From contig NC_133485.1 of the NCBI RefSeq assembly GCF_025370935.1, positions 8,954,113-9,018,112 on the forward strand: DNA of 64,000 nucleotides, read 5' to 3'. Position numbers and translations under genes: made by a program. A model generated the notes under the pieces. It made no database searches, was not told the origin of the DNA, and saw only the letters and a program-made list of their open reading frames with translations. The stretch comes from Choristoneura fumiferana. Lineage: Eukaryota > Arthropoda > Insecta > Lepidoptera > Tortricidae. Below, piece after piece: positions 46,799-57,430 of the stretch (positions within the stretch are counted from its first letter, which is position 1; every line of letters begins with the position of its first letter).

Positions 46799-47303
46799 CC
46801 CAAGTAGAATGAGAAACACAATTTCCGTGGAGTAACAAAAAAAAATTTTTTTTCGAACAAACGTGCTATGCGTTTAATATTTTCTAAGTACCAACACTTT
46901 GGAGGCATCAAATACGCCCCCCCCCCCTACTTTATGAGAGGCGCAGTAATAAATTTCTGGGAGTACTCGTGTACTTACAAAATTAACATTCCACCTTCGG
47001 GTACAAACTTTACTCGAGAATTTTTCAAGAAAGACCTTAATTAATGGGAAAAGCGTGTCTTCGCTAGGTTAAAGCTAAGCTGACTTGCAGGGATTGCGAT
47101 AAGTGAGGTACAAAATGAATCTACAGGAAGGAAAAAACACAAATAAAATAAAATCTTTGACATATTTTGAAGAATGAACACATGTGGACCACATGCATTA
47201 CACGTCTCAACTCGCAACATAAAAATATTAAAAAGTTTCTTAACTTAGATTAATCACATGTTTCGGTCTGGAAATAAATAATTATCACGGCTTACATCAG
47301 GCG
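46799..47303. other. Unique; poly-C run
   Basis: A run of 11 C at 46917-46927 and an A9T8-like block at about 46839-46855 stand in unique AT-rich DNA. No gene was recognised. Confidence 0.5.
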
Positions 47304-47357
47304 TGTACAGTCGAGTTCATCAACTTGTGAGCAAAAATTTATGAACTCGACTGTACA
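47304..47357. mobile_element. 54-bp perfect hairpin
   Basis: Arms TGTACAGTCGAGTTCAT (47304-47320) and the exact inverse (47341-47357) surround a 20-base loop. It resembles the ends of small palindromic MITEs, with TACAGT ends like the element at 23187. Confidence 0.75.
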
Positions 47358-47427
47358 TGATGTTAATAAAGTAGTCAATACGTGACAGCGGTAAAATTAA
47401 CTATGAATTAATAAGTAGCACGAAACA

Positions 47428-47695
47428 ATTAACACCAATTGATCCAGTTCAAAAAAGCGAAGCTTGTTATGGTTACTATATAGGCATCGCATAAAAATAC
47501 TTAAATAGATAGATACCTGCTTCTAATACATATATCAAGCACCCAAGGTTCGAAGACATTTATGATATTAACATTCGTATTTTTCATACATTAGGTAGGT
47601 ATATCTTCTCAGACCGGGGATCGAACTCGGGAACTCAAACTTTGTTAGTCAGGTAAATAAGTCAGGTTCTCTAACCACTAGGTTATCCGGTCGCC
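47428..47695 (-). mobile_element. tRNA-derived SINE type 1, inverted copy
   Basis: Minus strand: GGCGACCGGATAACCTAGTG (A-box AACCTAGTGG), then AGTTCGATCCCCGGTCTGAG (B box with one change), the body with AGAAGATATACC, and a tail end CAATTGGTGTTAATT. It is older than the copy at 19935 and contains an extra TCAGGTAAATAAG segment between the boxes. Confidence 0.85.
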
Positions 47696-48690
47696 AAAAT
47701 ACCAAAATATCAATGTAGAGTTGATAAACTGTCTGTATTTCTAATCTAACTCAAATATAAATTTAGCTTGACCCACAGGAAATGACAGCGTGATTTTTTG
47801 AGACAAAAGCTATTTTAGTTTTTTCGGACTTAAGTGTGTTCAACACAGTCATCGCGACTGGATTTTAGAAGAAAGGTGACAGACGTAAAAATAAAACGAT
47901 TTATAAGTAACTGAATAGATCCGGTTGAAACACGGCGAATCTGAAGCGTTGTTCCGGCCCTTTAAGACTTTAGTAGCTCAAACAACCATATATATTTAGA
48001 CCGCAGCTGTGACAAATTACGTGTGCTGTGTCAATTTTCTATACAGCAACGAAATGCGAAATACAATAGTTCGGTCAGAAACCCAGATTTGTCGCGAAGT
48101 CATTACTTGGCCACTTATAATATGCCGCGGTAACCCCTCTTGGTGTCAACGTCCTGTCCACGTGGACAATATCTGACACACAGTCTATATTTGTCATTTG
48201 GCAACAAAACAATGTAGAATTCACGTAATGCAACAAATGAAACTGACCTAGATAAAGTGAGGTATAGCTTAGCTTTATTTTTTAAAATCATCTAAACCTA
48301 TTCAATATTTTACTACGAACGCAAGCGGTTAAATTAGTTTTAAGAAAACACATTAAAAGTCATAACGTATCTTGTTTTTTTATTTCGAATTTTGATGCTG
48401 AAGATAAAACTGTTTAATATTCATTAGAAGATAAATGAAATAAACACCACGCGACGACCATCCGATTTTCGATTAAAGCCAAATAAAATAAACAAACAGT
48501 AGCCATAAGAAACATCTTTAATACACATGATCGTACTTTTTCCGAAATAATAGGCAAGTAAAATAAGAGCCTTGAGATACCGGTGGATTTTTTATCCGCT
48601 ATCTAATAAATAAGGAAGGAAAGTCAAGAAAGATTAGATATTCACATAGAATCTCCATTTCGAATTATTTCCCTGCATTAGAAGATAAGG
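47696..48690. other. No recognised feature
   Basis: Unique AT-rich sequence without a recognised gene or repeat. Confidence 0.4.
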
Positions 48691-48699
48691 GAGAAACAA

Positions 48700-49080
48700 T
48701 CGCAAGAATACGAGCCCGTTTGAAGGGCAATATCTCTGTGATAAATTAAAGCGAGAGCGGTGGTAGGTTGTTTTTAGTCCAACAATCGATAAAGATGACA
48801 TTCATGAGTGTCCCGGCAACCGTGTTTACATAGAATATAACAATAACAATTACGTGGGATGCGTAATAGAGCCGTTGCGGCCAATCCCGTGGCCGGCCCA
48901 CTCGTTTACATTGTCATCCTGGTCATTGTGGCCAATTAAATGCTGTCCATAAACGAATGTGCTCCGCCGATCCATTCTGAATTAAGGCCACCGCAGATGA
49001 TGTTGCATCAAACGTGGCCGGCGCAATTGGACCAGGAATGGATGCTTTATGGATACGGGTCAAGTATTGAAGACTGAGTG
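48700..49080. promoter_or_regulatory. Enhancer-like unique island
   Basis: GC-balanced and free of repeats, with clustered transcription-factor-like words: GTGTTTACAT and CGTTTACATTG (forkhead), AACAATAACAATTA (Sox and homeodomain), TGGCCAATTAAATGC (homeodomain), and CCATAAACG (Cad/Abd-B-like). CGGCCAATCCCGTGGCCGGC includes a GGCCAATCCCGTGGCC near-palindrome. There are no open frames worth calling. It is the best candidate in the window for conserved cis-regulatory DNA, but this is inferred from texture only. Confidence 0.4.
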
Positions 49081-50040
49081 CGCTGTTTGTTAGCACCTTG
49101 TTGCTATGTACAACAAACGGATTCTGTTTTGAAATTGACTTTTGTTTTCAATTTACAAGTTACAAGGCCTACACAAACCAGGATTCCTATTTATATCTTA
49201 TCTTATACCTTTAAACTTTAAACTTTTGTATACCTATTTATGTATTTCGGGAATCTCGGAAACGGTTCTAACGATTTTACGCGTATTTTAGAGTTTTAGC
49301 AGCTCGGTCGACCATGTACTATATACATTATATTTCGAAATAGTGTCTGAAAGGCATTGTCGTGTTCATAGTTATGTTGATTTTTACATGTTTTAATGTA
49401 ACTTTACCTCATATTACATTTGTTGGTTTGTTTATTTGCTTCAAATCTTGCAAACGTTCATTTTGGCCACTTCTAGTGGTCGATTTGACCTGAAATTAGG
49501 TATACATTATATAGGTTGGATGAAAATGCATAGTCAGGCTTTCATTAAAAATAAAAATGTATAATAAAGACTTATAAAACAAATATAATGTTCTATGCCA
49601 TCTCTTCTAGGTAATATTAGTACAATATTTTCTTTATTTAAGCAAAATAAACCAAGCTCCTTTTGTCACTAAATGCTTCACAAAACTAAGTGTTCTGTTT
49701 CCAACTGGTGCACATAATTATTCAAATCGTAACAAATTAATAGGTATGCCACAGTGCAATGAACTCCATTAAGGCAAGTGTTGAGCCAATAGCCGACGCT
49801 CGCGATGATCTGTCATGGCTAAAAGTGAACAGAATTGGATGCTGGCAAACGTACGCGTTCCAATTAGTTCCTACAGTGGAAACTGACTATGCACTGACAG
49901 ATTGAATCTCAAGACAATCAAATTATGAGACAAACAGTCAGCCTGGTGTGTCACGAAACAAAGTGATCTTTACGACTGTAGGTATGTGGAACTATAATAT
50001 GATTTTGAGGTGACAGTTGCTTTGACGTATGTCCTAAATT
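49081..50040. other. No recognised feature
   Basis: Unique sequence. Nothing was recognised. Confidence 0.4.
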
Positions 50041-50047
50041 TAAGACA

Positions 50048-50122
50048 TGGGAGCTTACGAGATAGGATCACTTCGTTGTTCGTACGGGCATGCGCGCGCG
50101 TGTGCATCTGTCACCACTATTT
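50048..50122 (+). repeat. Repeat fragment (ATAGGATCACTT)
   Basis: GATAGGATCACTTCGTTGTT followed by CGTACGGGCATGC parallels TATAGGATCACTTTGTTGTT at 55900, the 5' part of a GGTTCCGTACC-type repeat. Only this piece is recognisable. Confidence 0.5.
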
Positions 50123-50720
50123 TCCCAGGAACGAGAAAAGGTATTAAGTTCAAATTAATACAAAATACTTCTTAGGGCCTCTTATAACGTCTTCCAATTA
50201 TAAGAAAAATCAAGTCTTTCGTTCAAGTGATCAAAAGGAAGTGTTTTAAATTGGATAATTTTGAATCAAACATCGTATCGTTTTCCGTGGTCATAGAACT
50301 GTGAAATTTAACAATAAACAAGGTCTCACAACTCAATTGTACATAAAAGCGTGAGCTTGAGAAACAAAAGCATTTATTACGAAAATGTTCCTCAGTGGTC
50401 CTGGTCAGTATCAGTACCCCATAACTCCAAAGATGCGAATAATATTATAATAATATTGTCCCTAAAGAAATCATTCCAAGACCGGTGAATGTCCCGAGTG
50501 CCCACTGCCCAGTGACCACTTCACCCACGCTCTTAAGATATCGGCCCAACTGGTTGTAACATACTTAAGGTACCATTACTTAATACCCGTTCCTTAATAG
50601 GTAGAATACGTAGGAAGCAGGTAGATCCATAGCGTGTTTCAAGTACGTACAAGTGAATGTTAGTTGAGCTACAGTGATACTGTAAGTTACTTCCAGCTGA
50701 GCCTTATCCTGTAAGCCGGG

Positions 50721-51060
50721 TATTTCATTTTAACTACTGAAACTCCGCTGTCCGTCTGTCACAGGGCTCTATGTCTTGAGCCGCAATAGTTAGACACTTG
50801 ATAGTTTTACAGAATAGGTATGTATTACTGTGGCCGCTATAGCAACAAATAGGTACTAAAAACAGAATACTTAATATAAATTTATATTTAAGAGGGGCTC
50901 CCATACAAAAAACGTGATGTATTTGCCGTTATTTACTTGATATTAATAACGGCAACAGGTAGACATTTAAAATATTCACAGAATATTTAGTTGTATAATC
51001 AGTTCAAAACAAAATTAAATAAAAAAATAATAATAAGGGATGCTCACATACAACAAACAC
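50721..51060 (+). repeat. GAGTCCGACTCGCACTTGG-family repeat, copy 2 (3'-truncated)
   Basis: ACTCCGCTGTCCGTCTGTCA, GCCGCTATAGCAACAAATAG and GGGGCTCCCATACAAAAAAC match 37470-37640 in order. A partly repeated second pass (TAATAACGGCAACAGGTAGA, then GGGATGCTCACATACAACAA) follows. The GAGTCCGACTC end is absent. Confidence 0.7.
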
Positions 51061-51134
51061 ACTAGTTCCTGGAGAAATTGAATTCCTTTGACCTGAATGT
51101 TCCCTTAAAGTTAACGGAAATCAACCAACCAGAA

Positions 51135-51508
51135 ACGTACAGAATGGCCACGCTCCGCCCCGCACCGGTTCGAGTTACCTCACCCCTCAAGCGCAGATTG
51201 CAGGAAAACCGCAGGAAATCATCAGTCAGGTGCGCACCGCGATGTATGTCGGCCGCACGGGTCTCTCAATAATCTTGCGAAATGGTAACGGTACCCTACC
51301 TACTTCCTTTTATAAATAAATAATGATTTCTGAAATTATCGCGATTAAAACATGAAATAACTACCTACCGAATAATTCGTTTAGGTTTGTAGTCGTAAAT
51401 ATATCTATTGTAATTAAAATAATAATGCTTAAATACATATTTTAAGTAGGTTTAAATAAATAGGTAAGATTAACGATTACATTTATTTGCACATATCTAA
51501 GCCATACC
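51135..51508. repeat. Large inverted repeat, left arm
   Basis: 374 bases from ACGTACAGAATGGCCACG to TCTAAGCCATACC, the inverse of 51772-52155. The inner 250 bases are almost identical to the partner (I see about two differences); the outer 130 bases differ by several substitutions and small indels. The outer part holds an ATG frame beginning MATLRPAPVRVT that is shared by both arms. Confidence 0.9.
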
Positions 51509-51771
51509 TACATATTATAAACCTTACCTGAATACTTACTTACCTGAATTTTTCTATTTTCGTAATGTCTCTTCTCTGTACTGCTTTTGGTGATCAATAA
51601 AGAATATTTGTATTGTATTTGTATTGTATTGTACCTTTAAATGTACTTATAGTACTAGGTTTGTGCGATAGTCAGCCCTGTGTATCTTACGCACACATTG
51701 ACGCGTGTACAGACGTCGTCGTGCGTATGTAGATTCAAGAACGCGTATTATGTACGTCGTGGCCGCCGTGT
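51509..51771. other. Spacer of the large inverted repeat
   Basis: Holds GATCAATAAAGAATATTTG followed by a TTGTA-type pentamer run (51608-51643), the form of many LINE 3' tails in plus orientation. A CG-rich segment follows (CACATTGACGCGTGTACAGA, then GTCGTCGTGCGTATG). No coding frame was recognised. Confidence 0.6.
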
Positions 51772-52155
51772 GGTATGGCTTAGATATGTGCAAATAAATG
51801 TAATCGTTAATCTTACCTATTTATTTAAACCTACTTAAAATATGTATTTAAGCATTATTATTTTAATTACAATAGATATATTTACGACTACAAACCTAAA
51901 CGAATTATTCGGTAGGTAGTTATTTCATGTATTAATCGCGATAATTTCAGAAATCATTATTTATTTATAAAATGAAGTAGGTAGGGTACCGTTACCATTT
52001 CGCAAATTATTGCTCCCGAACTTAGTGCCGTCCGGCCGACATAACATCGCGGTGCTTGCGCACCTGACTGCTTTCCTGCGGTTTTCCTGCAATCTGCGCT
52101 TGAGGGGTAGGGTAACTCGAACCGGTGCGGGGCGGAGCGTGGCCATTCTGTACGT
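51772..52155. repeat. Large inverted repeat, right arm
   Basis: 384 bases inverse to 51135-51508. A minus-strand frame from ATG 52146 (61 codons, MATLRPAPVRVT then LPLKRRLQENRRK) extends further than its left-arm twin, which stops after 42 shared-frame codons. No domain was recognised. The product is unlikely to be a host protein, but the shared start is notable. Confidence 0.9.
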
Positions 52156-52597
52156 TAAATTCTTAAGTATGATTATGATATGAAAAAGTAATGCAATGGT
52201 GGACAGAGCAGCATATCAAAAGAACATGGGTTTCCAATTTTTTAATGCTTTCTTAAAATACATATTAGATAACAGATATATACAAGTTGTATTCAAATTA
52301 TTATGGAATATTTTAATGTTCAATGTTTGTGAAAGGCCTGATTAACATAAAAAAAACTCCACGAAAAACCTTATTCATCAGGGAAAATAATCCAATGACC
52401 TGCTAAAATATTCTAGCATTATTTGATTGAATATACACTGAAGTATAGAGTAACGATTATTTAATGTACTCATTTAAGAAAGCCTCAACTCTCTGACTTT
52501 GTTTGTCAGCCTAGTCTATTGTTTCTGTTTGCTAATTTGTTTCGGAACTCATAACAAAAGATTAGTTTTCTTTTTCTTTCTCATTTGTTATTTTCAG
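52156..52597. other. No recognised feature
   Basis: AT-rich unique sequence leading to a long pyrimidine tract before 52597. Confidence 0.4.
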
Positions 52598-52630
52598 GAA
52601 CATGAAGAAAAGCAACAGGACTCAAGCTAA
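52598..52630 (+). CDS. Candidate short 3'-terminal exon
   Basis: A strong acceptor (TTTTCTTTTTCTTTCTC, then ATTTGTTATTTTCAG) ends at 52597. Phase 0 then reads EHEEKQQDSS and TAA. A second phase stays open for 38 codons (starting NMKKSNRTQAKL). The acceptor is the best pyrimidine tract seen in the window. The following 600 bases lack recognised repeats and contain AATAAA-like signals (52823, 52893), as a 3' UTR would. No upstream exon was found and no family was recognised. Confidence 0.25.
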   Translation, partial: EHEEKQQDSS

Positions 52631-53239
52631 ATTAATTAACATTCTAGTTTTACAGTACAACCTCGACAATACATTAACCAACTTGGTGATAATTTTGATG
52701 GATCTGATAAAATAGTCCAACTTAATTTATAAAAAAAAAATACTTTTAATGTCCATTTTTTCACCATTTGTTTCTTGAGAGGAGGCAGGCCTAAGCAGTG
52801 ATACTGAAACAGTGTAAAAAATAAAATGGAGAAAACTATTTAACACAAAATTCCAAAACTTTGTTTTTATCTAGAAAATAATGACTGTAAAATAAATTTA
52901 AATAGATACAAATAGTGTATTTCCAAAAATATTAAAGACGCAGAATACATGTGCTGACCCCCACACTAGGCATGGCCTGTCTTGTGGGGTAAAAAAATAT
53001 GGTTTACAAGAAACAATGGTTAGCTGCAAACTATGTTTATGATATGATGATGATCAGATGATGTCATATACTAGGAATGTGTTATAACTGTCAGTTTTAG
53101 TGTTCAGTTAATTTCATGAGATTACTTATTAATCTCATAACATGAGTCTAGAAACCAATTATGTGTAATAACTACCAAATGCACCTACTACTATGAAGAA
53201 TGTGGAGTACAATTTTTTTGAATTAAATTAGAACTTTAA
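52631..53239. other. Unique AT-rich stretch, possible 3' UTR
   Basis: No repeat was recognised. If the preceding exon is real this would be its 3' UTR; otherwise it is plain intergenic DNA. Confidence 0.3.
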
Positions 53240-53381
53240 GGGGCTGTTTCACCATCTATTGATTAGTGTTAACTGACGGTTAAATGTGATGCCATCTCCG
53301 TCTTTTCAAACAAAACAAATAGAGACGGCATCACATTTAACCGTCAATTGAACACTATTCAATGGATGGTTAATCAGCCCC
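53240..53381. mobile_element. MITE with GGGGCTGTTTCACCATC ends
   Basis: Left GGGGCTGTTTCACCATCTAT against right (inverted) GGGGCTGATTAACCATCCAT. Inside, TGACGGTTAAATGTGATGCC is the inverse of GGCATCACATTTAACCGTCA. The 142-base unit folds almost fully. It is a familiar lepidopteran MITE. Confidence 0.85.
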
Positions 53382-53579
53382 GAAATGTATTGAAATAATT
53401 CCCAAAATCACACAACTGAGAAATTCTTAGGTCCTTCTGTAAAACTAGGCATGTTACAAGTGCTACAATTCTACAAAATTGTAACATTTTACTAGGAGAA
53501 ACTTAACAATTAAGTTAAGCTAAACAGGAAGTAGCCAAGATTCATCAATTAACTGACATTTATCTGAAATTTATCCTTT

Positions 53580-54163
53580 CATTTGCCTTGTTTGGCCAAG
53601 TCCGGCCCGCAAGCCCCTCTAATCCGGCCCGCAAAAAGAAAACGGGAGAGGCCATGAGTCTCGATTCATGTTCTGACAACATTTGTTTTTGGAATGTGCT
53701 CGGAACTCAGACTTGAGGAGAAGGGTACTTGGGGGTATGGGCCCCATGCACAATGGCCAGGTCAATTGTTGGCTCTCAGAGTCAACATCTGACAAAGCCA
53801 TTTGCATTTACCAATTTTTTAATATGTCCCTTGCGTAGGAAAAATGAGCGAGCACCCAAGAGGCTGAAATGATCATCTGTTCAGTCTCAAAAAAAAAAGA
53901 CAAAAAAAAAGGTTCTGACAAGATAGGAACCTAGCTTGCGGTGCTTTGCACATTGGAGGCTCGAGGATCTGATTTTATAAAGCTACAAGTAACTAGTAAT
54001 TAGTTTGATGAACATAATCAAAACCAAGTGCATTCCTTATGCATTACTGGTATCTAGGTACGCCCTGAAGATAAAGTCTGCTTAACTAATGTAAAGCCTT
54101 GGCCCGCACGAATTTACATTAAGTGCAGTGTGGCCCTTGAGTCAAAAAGTTTGAAGACCCCTG
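53580..54163 (+). mobile_element. hAT-type non-autonomous element (right end clear)
   Basis: The right end GTGTGGCCCTTGAGTCAAAA then AGTTTGAAGACCCCTG is the form of many hAT 3' ends. Repeated GGCCCGCA words (53603, 53625, 54101) belong to the same kind of subterminal sequence. The left CAGGGGTC end was not found, so the left border is approximate. The 62-codon minus-strand frame is incidental. Confidence 0.6.
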
Positions 54164-54966
54164 CCTTAAAGTGATAGGAAAAAACAGCATCTAGTAAGCA
54201 AAAGCCCACAAGCCACTCTTACCCCCAGTCGCTGTTCCCGTCTTTATCCTTAAATTAACTTCAAAACGTATTGAAACATTTGCATTGACCTAACTACGGA
54301 AAGGTTATCTTAAAATGATTCTCTTGTGATAACACTATTTTTAGACTCATTCTTAACAAAGTTTAAAGATCAAGTTTACCTAATTACAATAAATGTTAAG
54401 AGCAGAACAGATATACCTACTTTACTACAATTTATTATTCAACTTATTTACATACTTTAGATCTTTGAAAAAAAAATTGATACAAACTATTCATAGTAAA
54501 AGGTAAGGGGTAAGTAGTATATTGTTATCTAAAAAAAAATGTACAATGGCTACCTTACATATGTTACGTTATTTGTTACCAATCCAAGGTTTTTATTTAC
54601 AATAAATAAATAAAAATATAATTTAAAATGTACGGAACTTTAGACGTAAGATTTATTAAACAAGGTAAAAAAACTTATTAAGCTTCGTCAAAGATTGTTT
54701 ATAAGTTTATTACTTATTGGCGATACTAAGAATTTAAAAGAAAGTATTTATTTATTACAACTGTCCATTTCTCAAACAAACCGCTATCGGTCTCATGATA
54801 AGGGGACTGACCTCACCCATAAATACTAACAAAATAAATAACAAGAAAATGTATACAGTACTAAATAAAATCAAGGTTATTGAAGCAACTTAGGCATTCC
54901 ATACGTACTGAAAGAAAGCATAGTTTTTGTGTATTAGAAAATAATAATTATCGCTTACTTACACAA
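54164..54966. other. No recognised feature
   Basis: Unique AT-rich sequence with A- and T-runs. Nothing was recognised. Confidence 0.4.
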
Positions 54967-55350
54967 TTTCACATGACCGAACACCGCAATTCTCGAAATA
55001 ATGACAGCACAGTGGCAATGTCTTTATACACGTCTGTTTTTTATCTTATTTGTCTTTATAAATAAAGAGCGTTTTCATTAATAATTAAAACACAACACAA
55101 ATCACACTATAAAATATCACAATATCCCTGACCGATCCTGACGCTCCCGTTCCGACTGACAAGACAACCCGCACACGCGTCACGCTCCTTCCTCGCTCGC
55201 TCCGCTCTCCGCTCGCTCACCGCTCCTTCCTATCCGCCGAACATCTCTAGCTACATATTATTAATCTGTGCTATTCTCGCCTAAAAAAAGTTCGTTCGAA
55301 AACTTCGAGACGCTGTCTTACCGTTGTGTGTCTGTGGTTCGCAGGATTTA
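54967..55350 (-). promoter_or_regulatory. CpG-rich promoter-like island with possible first exon
   Basis: 55135-55330 is the most CG-rich unique block in the right half (CTCGCTCGCTCCGCTCTCCG and GCTCGCTCACCGCTCC). On the minus strand the insect initiator TCAGTC lies at 55159-55154 (start near 55157). About 190 bases downstream is a donor-like TGTGTAAGTAAGCG (GT near 54966), which would close a non-coding first exon. Read the other way, a second donor-like ACGGTAAGAC (minus, near 55322) lies upstream. No TATA box is evident, as in many housekeeping promoters. The transcript is hypothetical. Confidence 0.35.
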
Positions 55351-55860
55351 AATAAATAATTAAAAATATTTAGATGGTGCAAAAAATATTATCATTATGA
55401 TTAAATAACTGTTATTTGGTTATCCATTCAAAATAAAGAAACACCTGCTGTCTGTGATATTTGTGCAGGCAACATTATATAAATTATACAGAAAAGCAGT
55501 ACAGTGACATCTATTATCGAATAGAAACTCAATTTAAAGTGCAAGTGAAAGTTTAACACCTATTTTCTATAGATAGCGCTTTTAATATTGTTAATAGAAA
55601 TGTTAGCTAGATGACGCTGTTCAAGGACTACTAACTGACATCTAACGTCGAGTAGCAACACTATTATTAAATAAAGAAAATGTCAGATTTTCAAAAGGAA
55701 AATTACTTTCAACAGATGGCGACACCGCAATGAATAGGGCACTGGAGCAAAAATAGCGTTCATTCCATTTTGTGCTTGTTTGAAAAAGTATTTTTTGTTA
55801 CCTAAGCCATATAAATTCGTTTGCTATTGTATGAGAAGCTCCATTTAATTGCTATTCATT
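55351..55860. other. No recognised feature
   Basis: Unique AT-rich sequence. Confidence 0.4.
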
Positions 55861-56489
55861 TTCAGGGTTCCGTACCCAAAAAGGAAAAAAAGGAACCCTT
55901 ATAGGATCACTTTGTTGTTCGTCTATCTGTCGATATCGAGCAACCACAGTGTTGCGTAGTCCGGTTTGTTCGAAAAATAAGGTAGGACAAAAGTTTCCGA
56001 AAGACAAAACTGTCTCAAACAAAACACAGACATTCATTGCCCCGTAACGCATAATTGCCATAATTAATTTCAGCTAATGCAAAATAATCACAAAATTATT
56101 CTAATTATAAATAAATTCACGTAGCTCACCCAAAAACTTACGTTAGTACTATTATTTATTCTGTGATTTTGGAGACCTCACGCTACACTAGCGCCTCTAA
56201 CGGCGAATTCATACGCGATAGCCCTCATTAAAAGATACAGTCAGATATAATTTAAAAATTAAAAAAGATACAGATTAAAAAAGGTATTTCCATACAAATT
56301 GCTATAATCGAAAAACCTATAGGGTGGTTCCAGTTGTAGGTATGTGTATCTCTTATAGCACTCTAATAAGAAAATTCTGAAAATCTTATTTATAAATGAC
56401 CCCACGCTGAGTAGGTAAGTACTGTTTATTTAGGACAGGGGCTCTGCTAACGCTGGATATTGATAGATGCCTACAAATAAATAATATAA
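55861..56489 (+). repeat. GGTTCCGTACC repeat, 5' part
   Basis: Starts TCAGGGTTCCGTACCCAAAA and AAGGAACCCTTATAGGATCA, then diverges. The matching 3' end lies beyond the SINE insertion at 56745. The piece around 56060-56480 is AT-rich and only loosely assignable. Confidence 0.5.
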
Positions 56490-56742
56490 ATAAATACCAT
56501 GGGACAATTATTAATACCAATAATTGACCTAGTCCCAAATTAAGCAAAGCTACTACTATGGGTGGGTAGTATGCACCGTATAAACAAACAAATATAGATA
56601 AATACAAACTTAAATATATATGTACTTGAGAACAGAATATTCGTATTATTCATACAAATATCTGCCCTGACAATTAATCTAACCCCGTACCTAAAGCTTC
56701 GTAGTGAAATCCTCTAACCACTTTGCTAATCCAGTCGTCGTC
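56490..56742 (-). mobile_element. tRNA-derived SINE type 1, inverted, nested
   Basis: Minus strand: GACGACTGGATTAGCAAAGT (A box TTAGCAAAGTGG), a decayed B box (GGTTAGATTAA), CAGGGCAGATATTTGTATGA, and a tail with TTTGGGACTAGGTCAATTAT. It separates the two parts of the surrounding repeat. Confidence 0.85.
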
Positions 56743-56744
56743 AA

Positions 56745-56795
56745 TTTGTACGGAACTCCGTGCGCGAGTCCGACTCGCACTTGGATCTTTTTTTA
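56745..56795 (+). repeat. GAGTCCGACTCGCACTTGG end piece
   Basis: TGTACGGAACTCCGTGCGCG followed by AGTCCGACTCGCACTTGG and a T run, identical in kind to 37679-37729. It is the 3' end of the repeat interrupted by the SINE. Confidence 0.75.
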
Positions 56796-57058
56796 GTTTT
56801 TCCTGTCAATTGTGCCTAGGATTCCCATGCCGCTTTTAACGACCTGTCAGGGTGTCTGTCGGTGGACGTTGACAGAACCTATCTCAGGCTTTCATCTACG
56901 GACGGCCCTTCATTATTTTCACTCTAGATGTTAATCTGTGGTTGGCGTGTGTCAACGATAACGTAATCTTGGTTTAGTTTTTGCCTTCATTTGTAGGGCA
57001 GATTTATTTTGTATTCTACAGATTTCCCTTGTGGTCTTTCCAAATTTGTTTTCCTGGC
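56796..57058. other. No recognised feature
   Basis: Unique sequence. GTCGGTGGACGTTGACAGAA is not repeated in the window. Confidence 0.4.
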
Positions 57059-57188
57059 GGGCTACTACGAAATTCGAAAATCGAAGTTCGTATCGTACCG
57101 TCCCTCTCACTATCGTATTAAATAATATTAGCGTCAGCGGGACGGCAAGATATGAAGCTCAAATTTTGCACTTCGTAATAATATAGGG
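57059..57188. mobile_element. GGGCTACTAC palindromic MITE, copy 3
   Basis: Left GGGCTACTACGAAATTCGAA and CCGTCCCTCTC are answered by GGGACGGCAAGATATGAAGC and TTCGTAATAATATAGGG. The right arm is more diverged. A second partial arm (CTAAACCACGTAGTGCATAA then GTTGCCGTCCCGCTAACGCC) follows to 57250, suggesting a compound copy. Confidence 0.75.
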
Positions 57189-57261
57189 CCTGGCCCTAAA
57201 CCACGTAGTGCATAACTCGAACTTCGTATGTTGCCGTCCCGCTAACGCCTATGCCATTTAC

Positions 57262-57430
57262 CACAGGGGTATTGCAGATGCGTTGCCAACCTAGAGGCCT
57301 AAAATGGGATACCTCAAGTGCCAGTAATTTCACCGGCTGTCTTACTCTCCACGCCGAAACACAACAGTGCAAGCACTGCTGCTTCACAGCAGGATTAGCG
57401 AGCAAGATGGTGGTAGCAATCCGGGCGGAA
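57262..57430. repeat. TTGCAGATGCG repeat, copy 2
   Basis: GGGGTATTGCAGATGCGTTG to CAATCCGGGCGG, nearly identical to 25892-26055 and inverse to 58375-58540. It is truncated at both sides and joined directly to the MITE on its left. Confidence 0.85.
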
